Origin: Actinokineospora alba | Lineage (GTDB): Bacteria > Actinomycetota > Actinomycetes > Mycobacteriales > Pseudonocardiaceae | Direction of reading: 5' to 3' | Assembly: GCF_004362515.1 (NCBI RefSeq) | Contig: NZ_SNXU01000001.1 | Span: forward strand, 372,001-436,000 | DNA: 64,000 nt | Shown here: one piece after another, positions 1 through 8,307 of the stretch | Layout: each line of letters starts with the position of its first letter | How positions within the stretch are numbered: the first letter of the stretch is position 1 | Notes under the pieces: generated by a model | The model's database searches: none | Seen by the model: only the letters and a program-made list of their open reading frames with translations | What the model was told of the DNA's origin: nothing | Position numbers and translations under genes: made by a program

Positions 1-119
1 GCCGAGCAGACCTCGACGTGGATGTTGCCGGAAGACTTGGTGCTGCGGGTGGTGAACGCGTTGCCGCAACCGCAGGTCACGTTTGTGGACACGTACTCGG
101 GGTGGATCCCGTTCTTCAC
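1..119 (-). CDS. rpmE: 50S ribosomal protein L31 (partial)
   Basis: Only the first 39 or so codons are in the window; the gene continues past the left edge. The peptide starts VKNGIHPEYV and then has VTCGCGNAFTTRST, the usual N-terminus of bacterial L31, a large-subunit ribosomal protein. The CxC pair points to the zinc-binding form. GTG at 117-119 is taken as the start because a GAGAGG ribosome binding site lies just upstream on the minus strand. It is downstream of rho on the same strand, with two other genes between them. Confidence 0.93.
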   Translation of the reverse strand, partial: MKNGIHPEYVSTNVTCGCGNAFTTRSTKSSGNIHVEVCS

Positions 120-344
120 AGTCGTCGCCTCTCATAGGTGGCCGCCGGGTCCCCGCCGTGTCTGGGGTGAACCGGAGCCGGACTCGACCTAACAGTGTGC
201 CAGATGTGCTGACGGTCGGTTCAACGCGGGCCGACTCGCCGGTATTCCGCCGCTCGTCGCACGTCAGAGACCTCCGAACGCACGTATCGACCCACTCACC
301 GAACGTAGTTTCCGCAGGCCCCGATTCCGTCGCAGACTGTCGGC

Positions 345-725
345 GTGTTCTTCACGGTAGGCAGGCCATTGTCCGTCTCCCTGTGGTTGACGGCACCGTT
401 GCTGTTCGCGGTCTCGGTCCTCGGACTGACCGCGATCGGCGGCATCCTGCTCGCCGCGTCCTGGCAGGTCACCCTGTCCAGCGCGCTGTGGGGAGGGGCC
501 GCCGCCATCACGGCGGTGCTGGGCGGCGCGGTCGCCTGGCGGTCCCGGGAACAGCGGATGATGCTGGCGATCCCCTACCCGGTGACGCTGCTGCTGACCG
601 GCTTGGCGCTCGACGACGTGACGGTGCCGACGCAGTGGGCGATCGGGCTGAGCGTGCCCGCGATGCTCACCCTGGTGTATCTGTGCGGGCGCCGACGGTC
701 GCGACAAGCGAGCGCCACCCGATAG
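345..725 (+). CDS. Small hydrophobic membrane protein, unknown
   Basis: A 126-residue protein made almost entirely of hydrophobic stretches, giving about four predicted membrane segments. The central loop contains WRSREQR and the tail is basic (RRRSRQ), as expected for a cytoplasmic C-terminus. Third codon positions are strongly G/C, which supports real coding. I recognise no family. GTG at 345 is the most upstream reasonable start; a TTG ten codons in is an alternative. It is convergent with the next gene (14 bases between stops) and lies about 225 bases from rpmE. I see nothing identifiable between rpmE and this gene apart from likely promoters. Confidence 0.6.
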   Translation: MFFTVGRPLSVSLWLTAPLLFAVSVLGLTAIGGILLAASWQVTLSSALWGGAAAITAVLGGAVAWRSREQRMMLAIPYPVTLLLTGLALDDVTVPTQWAIGLSVPAMLTLVYLCGRRRSRQASATR

Positions 726-738
726 CCGGTGGGTTCAG

Positions 739-2373
739 TCAGAGGAGGCCGGAGAAGCCGCGGCGGAGCGTGTCCTCCAAGCCCGTGTAGCTCTTGGCGG
801 TGGCGAGCAGCCCGTCCGCGGTGGCGGCGACCACCTCCACACCCTCCCGCAAGTCCGTCCCCACGTCGGTGACCAGGCGCGTGATCGTGGTGCTGAACTC
901 GACGGCGGCCGGCACGTCGCCCAGCAGGTGCGGGACCAGTTGCACGCCCGCGACGATGTTGGCCGCGCCGGTGAGCGCGTCCGTCGCGTCGTCGAATGAG
1001 CCTGCCGCGGAGCGCAACGACTCCGCGTCCGTCTCGTATCCGTCGCCGCCGGCGCCGAGGTCGTCGAGGTCCGTCCTGGTCATTTCGTCCCGCGGGTCGA
1101 ACAGGGCGAGGGCCGCGCCCAGGCCTGCGGCGCCGAACACGGACAGGATGGCAGGCGGAAGGTACTTGCCGGCCCCCGACTCGTACTGGGTGATGATCTG
1201 CCCGTCGACCTCGACGATCCCCTGGGACATGTTCGGCAGCTCGTAGCTGTTGACGATCTCGCCGTTCTCGCGGTTCTGGGTCAGCAGGTGGCTGTCATTC
1301 TTCCTGCCCCAGGACTGGCTGTAGATGATCTCGTCGGGACGAACGACAACGCCCTGCACCTGCCCGGGTGTCTCGACCGGGGACGGATCCGGCCGGACGA
1401 TCTTGGTCCCGTTCTCGTCCACGTCGTAGGGCAGGCTGCCGCAGCTGTTGACCGGGTAGCTGTAGAGCTTGCCTGGCTCGTTCTTGTCCTCGGTGAAGTC
1501 GCCGACCCACAGCCTGCCGTCGGCGAACGTGGCATAGCTGGAGGCCTCCACCTTGAGGACCTCCCTGGCGGGCACAGATTCCCCGTTCGCGGCGGCGTCG
1601 AGGTCGCTGGCCGAGTACCGGTAGATGTAGCTGTCATCGCCAGCGGAAGAGGTCACCCAGACGTTGTCGCCATGGGTCGCGACGCCGCCGACGTGGTTGG
1701 GGGCGTCGTCGGGCGTCATTCCGCGCAGGTCGACGTACTTGTCTTCATCACCAGTGGTTTGGTTGATCATGGAGAGGCGGCTCTTCGACTCGCCTTCCTC
1801 CAGGTCATCGTCACCGTTGTAGTAGGCCGCCAGCAGCTGGTCCTTGTCCTTGCGGTAGGCCATGCCCTGCGGAATCCACGGCGAGCCCAAGCCGACGTGC
1901 GGAATCTTCGGGCCGTCAACGGTTCCGTCGCCGACCGCGCTCGCCACCCCCGTGAGCTTGGCCTCGTAGTCGGCACGCGCCCGATCCATCGACCGGTTGA
2001 CGTCCGCGGCCAACTGCTGTCGGGCCGCCTCGTCGGTGGGAGCACTCGCCCGCCACCTCCGAATGGCCGCGTCCGCGGCGTCGACCAACTGCCGGTAGGC
2101 GTCGGCGGCCCCGGTCAGCGCGTCCGCGATGACACCCAGCCGCCGATGCGCCAACGTGGTGACCCCGCCGAGCCGCGTCGCCCGCGCGGCGAAGGCGTCC
2201 GCGGCCTTGCCGTGCCAGCCGGAACCAGCCACCCCCGCGCCCGTCTCGATGGTGGACGTGGACGCCTTGATCGACCGCATGGCATCGCGCAGCAGGTCAC
2301 CGACCTCGGCTATCCGACCGGCGTCGCCCGAGGTGAGCCGGCCGTAGAGTGACTCGGGATCCTGAAACACCAT
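739..2373 (-). CDS. WXG-type N-terminal domain fused to a propeller-like domain
   Basis: A 544-residue protein. Residues about 1-150 are helical with SGWHGKAADAF, the W-x-G turn of WXG100/ESX substrates. Residues about 170-410 contain repeated blocks such as HGDNVWVTSS and FADGRLWVGDF that read like a beta-propeller. A hydrophobic segment (YLPPAILSVFGAAGLGAALA) follows, and then a second helical region. The likely role is a type VII (ESX) secretion substrate or surface protein, which is inference. ATG at 2373 is preferred over upstream codons because GGAGGGGCAG precedes it. The WXG-plus-propeller layout is unusual, and I cannot name a function. Confidence 0.75.
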   Translation of the reverse strand: MVFQDPESLYGRLTSGDAGRIAEVGDLLRDAMRSIKASTSTIETGAGVAGSGWHGKAADAFAARATRLGGVTTLAHRRLGVIADALTGAADAYRQLVDAADAAIRRWRASAPTDEAARQQLAADVNRSMDRARADYEAKLTGVASAVGDGTVDGPKIPHVGLGSPWIPQGMAYRKDKDQLLAAYYNGDDDLEEGESKSRLSMINQTTGDEDKYVDLRGMTPDDAPNHVGGVATHGDNVWVTSSAGDDSYIYRYSASDLDAAANGESVPAREVLKVEASSYATFADGRLWVGDFTEDKNEPGKLYSYPVNSCGSLPYDVDENGTKIVRPDPSPVETPGQVQGVVVRPDEIIYSQSWGRKNDSHLLTQNRENGEIVNSYELPNMSQGIVEVDGQIITQYESGAGKYLPPAILSVFGAAGLGAALALFDPRDEMTRTDLDDLGAGGDGYETDAESLRSAAGSFDDATDALTGAANIVAGVQLVPHLLGDVPAAVEFSTTITRLVTDVGTDLREGVEVVAATADGLLATAKSYTGLEDTLRRGFSGLL

Positions 2374-2490
2374 CTGCCCCTCCAGGCCGCTGCCCCCGTT
2401 GGCGGGTTCGGGACAGGCTACGTGGCGGGCCGACGCGGGGTGGCCCATTCGCCAGATCAGTCGTTACCGCTGATTGGCTTGGCGCAAACG

Positions 2491-2519
2491 AAAAGGCCCC
2501 CGCCGAGGCGAGGGCCTTT
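2491..2519 (-). terminator. Rho-independent terminator after rho
   Basis: Inverted repeat AAAGGCCC/GGGCCTTT around a GC-rich loop. On the minus strand it ends in a T run and lies 15 bases past the rho stop codon. Confidence 0.8.
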
Positions 2520-2533
2520 CCTGCGAACCGTGA

Positions 2534-4627
2534 CTAGTCGTCGTTGCTTGACGGGGTCGTCTTCGCTACCTGCATCAGGAACTCGATGTTGGTGCGCGAC
2601 TTGCGCAGGCGGTCGAGCAGCAGCTCGATGCCTGCCTGGTTGTCGAGGGCGTGGAGCACTCGGCGGAGCTTGACCATGACCGCGTGCTCGTCCGGCGGCA
2701 GCAGGAGCTCGTCCTTACGCGTACCCGACTGGTCGATGTCGACAGCCGGGAAGGTGCGCTTGTCGGCGATCTTGCGGTCGAGCTTGAGCTCGGCGTTGCC
2801 GGTGCCCTTGAACTCCTCGAAGATCACCGTGTCGCCCGCGGAGCCGGTCTCGACCAGCGCGGTGGCGAAGATGGTGAGCGAGCCGCCACCTTCGATGTTG
2901 CGCGCGGCGCCGAGGAAGCGCTTCGGGGGGAACAGCGCCGTCGAGTCGACACCACCGGAGAGGATTCGGCCGGACGCCGGGGCCGCCAGGTTGTAGGCGC
3001 GACCCAGACGGGTGATCGAGTCCAGGAGCACGACCACGTCGTGGCCCATCTCCACCAGGCGCTTGGCGCGCTCGATGGACAGCTCCGCGACCGTGGTGTG
3101 GTCTGACGGCGGCCGGTCGAAGGTGGAGGCGATGACCTCACCCTTGACCGAGCGCTGCATGTCGGTGACCTCTTCGGGGCGCTCGTCGACGAGCACGACC
3201 ATGAGGTAGACCTCGGGGTTGTTCGTGGTGATCGCGTTGGCGATCGCCTGCAGCACCGAGGTCTTACCCGCCTTCGGGGGCGAGACGATGAGCGCGCGCT
3301 GGCCCTTGCCGACGGGCATCACCAGGTCGATGACACGCGTGGTCAGGATGTGCGGCTCGGTCTCGAGGCGAAGACGCTCGTTCGGGTAGAGCGGCGTCAG
3401 CTTGGTGAACTCCGGGCGGACCTTGGCCGCGTCCGGCTCCAAGCCGTTGATCGTCTCCACCCGCACCAGCGGGTTGAACTTCTGCCGCTGCTGCTCGCCG
3501 TCACGCGGCTGGCGGACCAGGCCGGTGATGGCGTCGCCGCGCCGCAGGTTGTACTTGCGGACCAGCGAGAGCGACACGTAGACGTCGTTCGGGCCGGACA
3601 GGTAGCCGGACGTGCGGACGAACGCGTAGTTCTCCAGCACGTCGAGCACGCCCGCCACGGGCAGCAACACGTCGTCCTCGCGGACCTCCGTGTCGTTCTG
3701 GCCGCCCACGCCGTCGACTCGGCCGCCCCGGCGGCGACGGTCGCGGAAGCGACGGCCACGACGGTCGGTGCCGTCCTCGTCGTCGTCCGGACCGTTGTCG
3801 CGGTTCTGCTGGTCGCGACCCTGCTGACGGTCCTGGTCACGGCCCTGGTCGCGGCCGCGGTCGCGGCCGCCGCGCTGGCGGTCTCCGCGCTCGCCCCGGT
3901 CACCACGGTCGTTGCGGTCGCCACGGTCACCGCGCTGGCGGTCCTGGCGGTCGCCCTGCTGGCGGTCATCCCGGGCCGGACGCTCGCCCTGCTGACGCTC
4001 ACCCTGCTGGCGGTCGCCCTGCTGCCGGTCCGGACGCTCGCCCTGCTGGCGGTCGTCGCGGGCCGGACGCTCGTCACGAGCCGGGCGGTCCTCACGGGCC
4101 GCGCGCTCCTCACGAGCGGGACGGTCTTCACGAGCGGGCCGGTCCTCACGGGCCGGGCGCTCGGTGACGACCGAAGCCTGCTCCCCCGCCTCGGGGCTGC
4201 CCGCGGGACGGCTGGCGCCGCGACGGCGCCGGTTCTCGCGGCCACCCTCGGCGCGCGCGGTCTCCTGCGGCGCCTCGGCGGGCTTGTCGGCACCCTCGGC
4301 TCCCGCGGTGGGCCGGACCTCGGCGGGCTGGGTGGCCTTGGGCCGCTCAGTCTTGGCCGGGGCCTGCGCGGGCGCGGCGTCGGTGCCGGTTCGGGGCGTC
4401 CGTGCGGCGGCCCCGCCCGGGCCACCACCCTGGCGCTCCTTGATGGCAGCGATCAGGTCGCCCTTGCGCATGCCCGTGGTGCCGGAGATTCCCAGCTCAC
4501 CAGCGAGCGTGCGCAGCTCGGCGAGGACCATGCCGGACAGCCCGGCCCGGCGCTTGGGAGCGCCGTTCTTGTCCGCGGACGCGGTGTCGGTGGCTGTCTC
4601 GCTGCTCAAAAGTTCGGTATTGCTCAC
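2534..4627 (-). CDS. rho: Transcription termination factor Rho
   Basis: A 697-residue RNA-dependent hexameric helicase that ends transcription at Rho-dependent sites. In order: an N-terminal Rho_N helical domain (about residues 30-70); a long disordered stretch of roughly 200 residues built from repeats such as DRPAR, DDRQQGERP and RGDRGDRND; the cold-shock RNA-binding domain (ENYAFVRTSGYL); and the ATPase core with Walker A SPPKAGKTS and the Rho motif VLVDERPEEVTDM. E. coli Rho is about 420 residues; the excess is the Arg/Asp-rich insert common in high-GC Gram-positives. GTG at 4627 is chosen over an upstream in-frame start because AGGAAGG precedes it. Confidence 0.97.
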   Translation of the reverse strand: MSNTELLSSETATDTASADKNGAPKRRAGLSGMVLAELRTLAGELGISGTTGMRKGDLIAAIKERQGGGPGGAAARTPRTGTDAAPAQAPAKTERPKATQPAEVRPTAGAEGADKPAEAPQETARAEGGRENRRRRGASRPAGSPEAGEQASVVTERPAREDRPAREDRPAREERAAREDRPARDERPARDDRQQGERPDRQQGDRQQGERQQGERPARDDRQQGDRQDRQRGDRGDRNDRGDRGERGDRQRGGRDRGRDQGRDQDRQQGRDQQNRDNGPDDDEDGTDRRGRRFRDRRRRGGRVDGVGGQNDTEVREDDVLLPVAGVLDVLENYAFVRTSGYLSGPNDVYVSLSLVRKYNLRRGDAITGLVRQPRDGEQQRQKFNPLVRVETINGLEPDAAKVRPEFTKLTPLYPNERLRLETEPHILTTRVIDLVMPVGKGQRALIVSPPKAGKTSVLQAIANAITTNNPEVYLMVVLVDERPEEVTDMQRSVKGEVIASTFDRPPSDHTTVAELSIERAKRLVEMGHDVVVLLDSITRLGRAYNLAAPASGRILSGGVDSTALFPPKRFLGAARNIEGGGSLTIFATALVETGSAGDTVIFEEFKGTGNAELKLDRKIADKRTFPAVDIDQSGTRKDELLLPPDEHAVMVKLRRVLHALDNQAGIELLLDRLRKSRTNIEFLMQVAKTTPSSNDD

Positions 4628-5063
4628 ACAAGTCCTTCCTGACCGGTCCCCGCCTCCTACGTGGACCAGCGGACCGCCGTCCGTCGGAATGCGAGACGGC
4701 GTATCTCTCCGCTGCTGGGCTTTTGTCGCCAACCTGGCCACGATTCGGGCCAGCCGAGCGACTTTGTCGCCAACAGGGAGCATCTGGTCACCACGGTCGT
4801 CGGGTACCTCCGAGCCTCGGCTCGGACCTGATTAAGGACTGAGCCGACTACTCGGCAGATGATGCGACCCGGAAAGAATCCCGGGAACGACACCGGGCGC
4901 CCGTGCGCGCGGTGACTGAACGTCCCCGAGGGTAGACGGCCGTCACTGAAGGTGCAACAACCGGTCCACAGCGCGTCGCGTGGCGACGCCTCGGATCGCG
5001 AGTGATCTGAATCACGACCACCCAACTCTGGACAACAGCCTGGTCACAGTGTTTGTTCCCTGT
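4628..5063. other. Intergenic region between thrB and rho
   Basis: 436 bases with no convincing gene; both flanking genes point the same way (minus). It is long enough for a rho promoter and 5' leader. I see no clear terminator for thrB and no riboswitch I could defend. Confidence 0.6.
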
Positions 5064-5936
5064 TCAGCCAAGTGGGGTGACCTGGACACCCGTCCGGTCG
5101 ACCGCCAGGGGCAGCACGGTGAACCCGCCGACGTCGACCGCGGTCGGCAGAGCACCGTCCGTGGTCAGCGCGAGCACGGTCGGCCCCGCCCCGGACACCG
5201 CCGCCGCGACACCATGGGCGCGCAGCTCGCGAACCACTCGAATGGTCGACGGCCAGGCACTTTCCCGGTAGTCCTGGTGCAGCTTGTCCGCGAGCGCGGG
5301 GAGCAGCAGGTCGGGCCGGGTGCTGACGGCGTGCACGGCCAGCGCGCTGCGACCCGCGGCGAACGCGGCGTCGGCGTGCGAGACCTTGTCCGGCAGCAGG
5401 CCGCGGGTGACGTGGGTGGCCGACGACTCGGCCGGGATGATCGCGATCGGCCGCAGGTCCGCGTGCGGCTCGACCCGCGCCGCGCCGAAGCGGTCGTCGT
5501 CGCACCAGGCCACCACGAGACCGCCCAGCAGGCTCGCGGCGACGTTGTCGGCGTGGCCCTCGAACTCGGCGGCGAGTTGCAGTGCCTCGTCATCCAGCGG
5601 ACGTCCGGCCAAGCCATAGGCGCCCGCGATGCCGCCGACGATCGCCGCCGCCGAGGAGCCGAGGCCCCTGGCGTGCGGAATCACGTTGGTACAGCGCAAA
5701 GCGAGCCCGGTGGGCGCGAACCCGATCCGCTCGCAGGCGGCCCGGAACGCGCGCACCACGAGGTTGGACTCGTCGCGGGCGACGTCGTCGGCGCCCTCGC
5801 CGGTGACCGTGACCTCGAGCCCGGACCCGGTCTCCCGGAACTCCAGGACGTCGTGGAGCGCGAGCGCCATGCCGAGCGCGTCGAAGCCGGAGCCCAGGTT
5901 GGCCGTGGAAGCGGGTACCCGGACGCGGACGCTCAC
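5064..5936 (-). CDS. thrB: Homoserine kinase
   Basis: A 290-residue GHMP-family kinase that phosphorylates L-homoserine with ATP, the penultimate step of threonine synthesis. The N-terminus has STANLGSGFDALG and the ATP-binding glycine-rich motif is PHARGLGSSAAA; motif 3 is AAVSGAGPTVLAL near the C-terminus. Length is normal. The GTG start overlaps the thrC stop by four bases (GTGA), so it is probably translationally coupled to thrC. It is the last gene of the hom-thrC-thrB set. Confidence 0.97.
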   Translation of the reverse strand: MSVRVRVPASTANLGSGFDALGMALALHDVLEFRETGSGLEVTVTGEGADDVARDESNLVVRAFRAACERIGFAPTGLALRCTNVIPHARGLGSSAAAIVGGIAGAYGLAGRPLDDEALQLAAEFEGHADNVAASLLGGLVVAWCDDDRFGAARVEPHADLRPIAIIPAESSATHVTRGLLPDKVSHADAAFAAGRSALAVHAVSTRPDLLLPALADKLHQDYRESAWPSTIRVVRELRAHGVAAAVSGAGPTVLALTTDGALPTAVDVGGFTVLPLAVDRTGVQVTPLG

Positions 5937-7003
5937 CTCAGGTCCAACGCGGTGGCCACCGCCGAGGCGTCGACCGGGATGGCTTCGACCTCGGGCATGG
6001 TGGACAGCGCGGTGTCGGGGTCCTTGAGGCCGTGACCGGTGACCGTGCAGACGACGACCGAGCCCGCGGGCAGCCGACCGTCGGCGTGGGTGATCAGCAG
6101 TCCGGCGACGCTCGTGGCCGACGACGGCTCGACGAAGACACCCTCGCGCACGGCCAGAAGTCGGTACGCCGCAAGGATTTGCTCATCGGTCGCGGCGTCG
6201 AACAGCCCGCCGGACTCGTCGCGCGCGGCGACCGCACCGGCCCAGGAGGCCGGGTTGCCGACGCGGATGGCGGTGGCGATGGTGTCCGGATTGGACACCG
6301 GCTCGCCGCGCACCAGCGGCGCCGAGCCGGCGGCCTGGAAGCCGAACATCTTCGGCGTGCCCTCGACGAGGCCGTCGGCGGCGTATTCGCTGTACCCGCG
6401 CCAGTAGGCGGTGATGTTGCCCGCGTTGCCGACGGGCAGGCAGTGGATGTCGGGCGCGCGGCCGAGGACGTCGCAGATCTCCCACGCGGCGCTCTTCTGG
6501 CCGATCAGCCGCACCGGGTTGACCGAGTTGACCAGGCCGACGGGGAACTCCGCGGCGGTCTTCTGGGCCAGTTCCAGGCAGTCGTCGAAGTTGCCGTCGA
6601 TCTGCAGGATGCGCGCGCCGTGCACGACGGCCTGGGCCATCTTGCCGAGCGCGATCTTGCCGCGCGGCACCAGGACCGCGCAGGTCAGGCCCGCGCGGGT
6701 GGCGTACGCGGCGGCCGAGGCCGAGGTGTTGCCGGTGGACGCGCAGATCACCGCTTCGAGGCCTTGGGCCAGCGCGTGCGTCATGGCCACGGTCATGCCG
6801 CGGTCCTTGAACGAGCCGGTCGGGTTGGCGCCCTCGACCTTGAGGTAGACCGTGCAGCCGGTCAGCTCCGAGAGGTGCGGCGCGGGCAGCAACGGGGTGT
6901 TGCCCTCGCCGAGAGTGATCACCTTCGCGCCGTCGGGGACGGGGATTCTGTTGGGATAGGCCGCGATGATGCCCGGACGTCCGGGCAGCACACCGATGGT
7001 CAT
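5933..7003 (-). CDS. thrC: Threonine synthase
   Basis: A 356-residue fold-type II PLP enzyme converting O-phosphohomoserine to threonine. The PLP lysine is about residue 66 in NPTGSFKDRGM; CASTGNTSASAAAYA binds the cofactor phosphate and LPVGNAGNITAYW is the family glycine loop. The length fits the short (class Ib) bacterial form. The ATG overlaps the hom stop by four bases and its own stop overlaps the thrB start by four bases. Confidence 0.97.
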   Translation of the reverse strand: MTIGVLPGRPGIIAAYPNRIPVPDGAKVITLGEGNTPLLPAPHLSELTGCTVYLKVEGANPTGSFKDRGMTVAMTHALAQGLEAVICASTGNTSASAAAYATRAGLTCAVLVPRGKIALGKMAQAVVHGARILQIDGNFDDCLELAQKTAAEFPVGLVNSVNPVRLIGQKSAAWEICDVLGRAPDIHCLPVGNAGNITAYWRGYSEYAADGLVEGTPKMFGFQAAGSAPLVRGEPVSNPDTIATAIRVGNPASWAGAVAARDESGGLFDAATDEQILAAYRLLAVREGVFVEPSSATSVAGLLITHADGRLPAGSVVVCTVTGHGLKDPDTALSTMPEVEAIPVDASAVATALDLR

Positions 7004-8307
7004 GATTCCTCGCCTTCGACCCGCATCACGCTGACCACCTCGTGCACGAACGGCAATCCGGCGATTTTGTCCACAGTGGACCGCAGGGCGGCGTCGGGCG
7101 CGGAGTGGGTGACGATCACCAGGCTCGCGTCCGTCGCGCGGCCTTCCTGGCGCACCGCCGAGATGCTCACTTCGTGTTCGGCGAACACGGCGGCCACGGC
7201 CGCCAGCACGCCTGCGCGGTCGGCGACGTCCAGGCTGATGTGGTACCTGGTCGACGCCTGCGCGATCGGGCGCACCGGCAGGTCGGCGTAGGCCGACTCG
7301 CGCGGTCCGCGCCCGCCGACGACCAGGTTGCGGGCCACCGCAACGAGGTCGCCCAGCACGGCGCTGGCGGTGGGTGCACCGCCGGCTCCCTGCCCGTAGA
7401 ACATGAGCTGTCCGGCCGCCTCGGCCTCGACGAACACCGCGTTGAACGCGCCGTTGACGCCTGCCAGCGGGTGGGTGCGCGGGATCATCGCCGGGTGGAC
7501 GCGCACCGCGACGGACTCGCCGTCGGGGGTGTCGACCCGCTCGCAGATCGCCAGCAGCTTGATCGTGCGGCCCAGGGCGCGCGCGGCCGACACATCGGCG
7601 GGCGTGACCGCGGAGATGCCCTCGCGGTAGACGTCGCCGGCGGTGACCCGGGTGTGGAAGGACAGCGACGCGAGGATCGCGGCCTTCGACGCTGCGTCGT
7701 AGCCGTCGACGTCGGCGGTCGGGTCGGCCTCGGCGTAGCCCAGCCGGGCGGCCTCTTCGAGCGTCTCGGCGTAGCCCGCGCCGGTCTCGTCCATCGCGGA
7801 GAGGATGAAGTTGGTGGTGCCGTTGACGATGCCCATCACCCGGGTGATGCGGTCGCCCGCGAGGGACTCGCGCAGCGGGCGCAGCAGCGGGATCGCGCCC
7901 GCGACCGCGGCCTCGAAGTACAGGTCGCCGCCGAAGGTGTCGGACTCGGCGAACAGGTCGCCCGCGTGCTCGGCGAGCAGCGTCTTGTTGGCGGTGACGA
8001 CGGACTTCCCCGCGCGCAGGGCATCGATCAGCCACGTGCGGGTGGGTTCGATCCCGCCGATGACCTCGACGACGACGTCCACGTCGGGCCGGGTGACCAG
8101 CTCGGCGGCGTCGGTCGTCAGCAGCTCGGCGGGCACCCCCGGCCGCGCCTTGCCCAGCCTGCGCACGGCGATCCCGGCCAGCTCCACCGGCGCCCCGATC
8201 CGCGACGCGAGGTCGGGCGCCTGCTCGGTGAGCAGCCGCACGATCTCGGTGCCGACCGTGCCGCAGCCCAGTAGCGCGACCTTGATCGGCTTGGCGGGCT
8301 CACTCAC
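7000..8307 (-). CDS. hom: Homoserine dehydrogenase
   Basis: 435 residues. It reduces aspartate semialdehyde to homoserine with NAD(P)H. The Rossmann motif is VALLGCGTVGTEI near residues 9-21, the catalytic region has GIVNGTTNFIL and GYAEADPTADVDG, and the C-terminus carries an ACT domain (YHISLDVADRAGVLAAVA). The ACT domain is the usual site of threonine feedback in Gram-positive enzymes, as known for the family. Start GTG at 8307 overlaps the lysA stop by four bases, linking lysine and threonine genes in one transcript. Confidence 0.97.
   Translation of the reverse strand: MSEPAKPIKVALLGCGTVGTEIVRLLTEQAPDLASRIGAPVELAGIAVRRLGKARPGVPAELLTTDAAELVTRPDVDVVVEVIGGIEPTRTWLIDALRAGKSVVTANKTLLAEHAGDLFAESDTFGGDLYFEAAVAGAIPLLRPLRESLAGDRITRVMGIVNGTTNFILSAMDETGAGYAETLEEAARLGYAEADPTADVDGYDAASKAAILASLSFHTRVTAGDVYREGISAVTPADVSAARALGRTIKLLAICERVDTPDGESVAVRVHPAMIPRTHPLAGVNGAFNAVFVEAEAAGQLMFYGQGAGGAPTASAVLGDLVAVARNLVVGGRGPRESAYADLPVRPIAQASTRYHISLDVADRAGVLAAVAAVFAEHEVSISAVRQEGRATDASLVIVTHSAPDAALRSTVDKIAGLPFVHEVVSVMRVEGEES

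Noticed and set aside
3350..4642. Long plus-strand frame opposite rho with repeated LALLAV-like blocks
   Set aside because: The repetition is the mirror of the Arg/Asp insert of rho. It has no ribosome site and no family match.
5933..8035. A single 700-codon frame suggesting a fused hom-thrC protein
   Set aside because: The upstream part is antisense-like Arg/Gly-rich sequence in the wrong frame for hom. The real thrC starts at 7003 with its own ATGA overlap.
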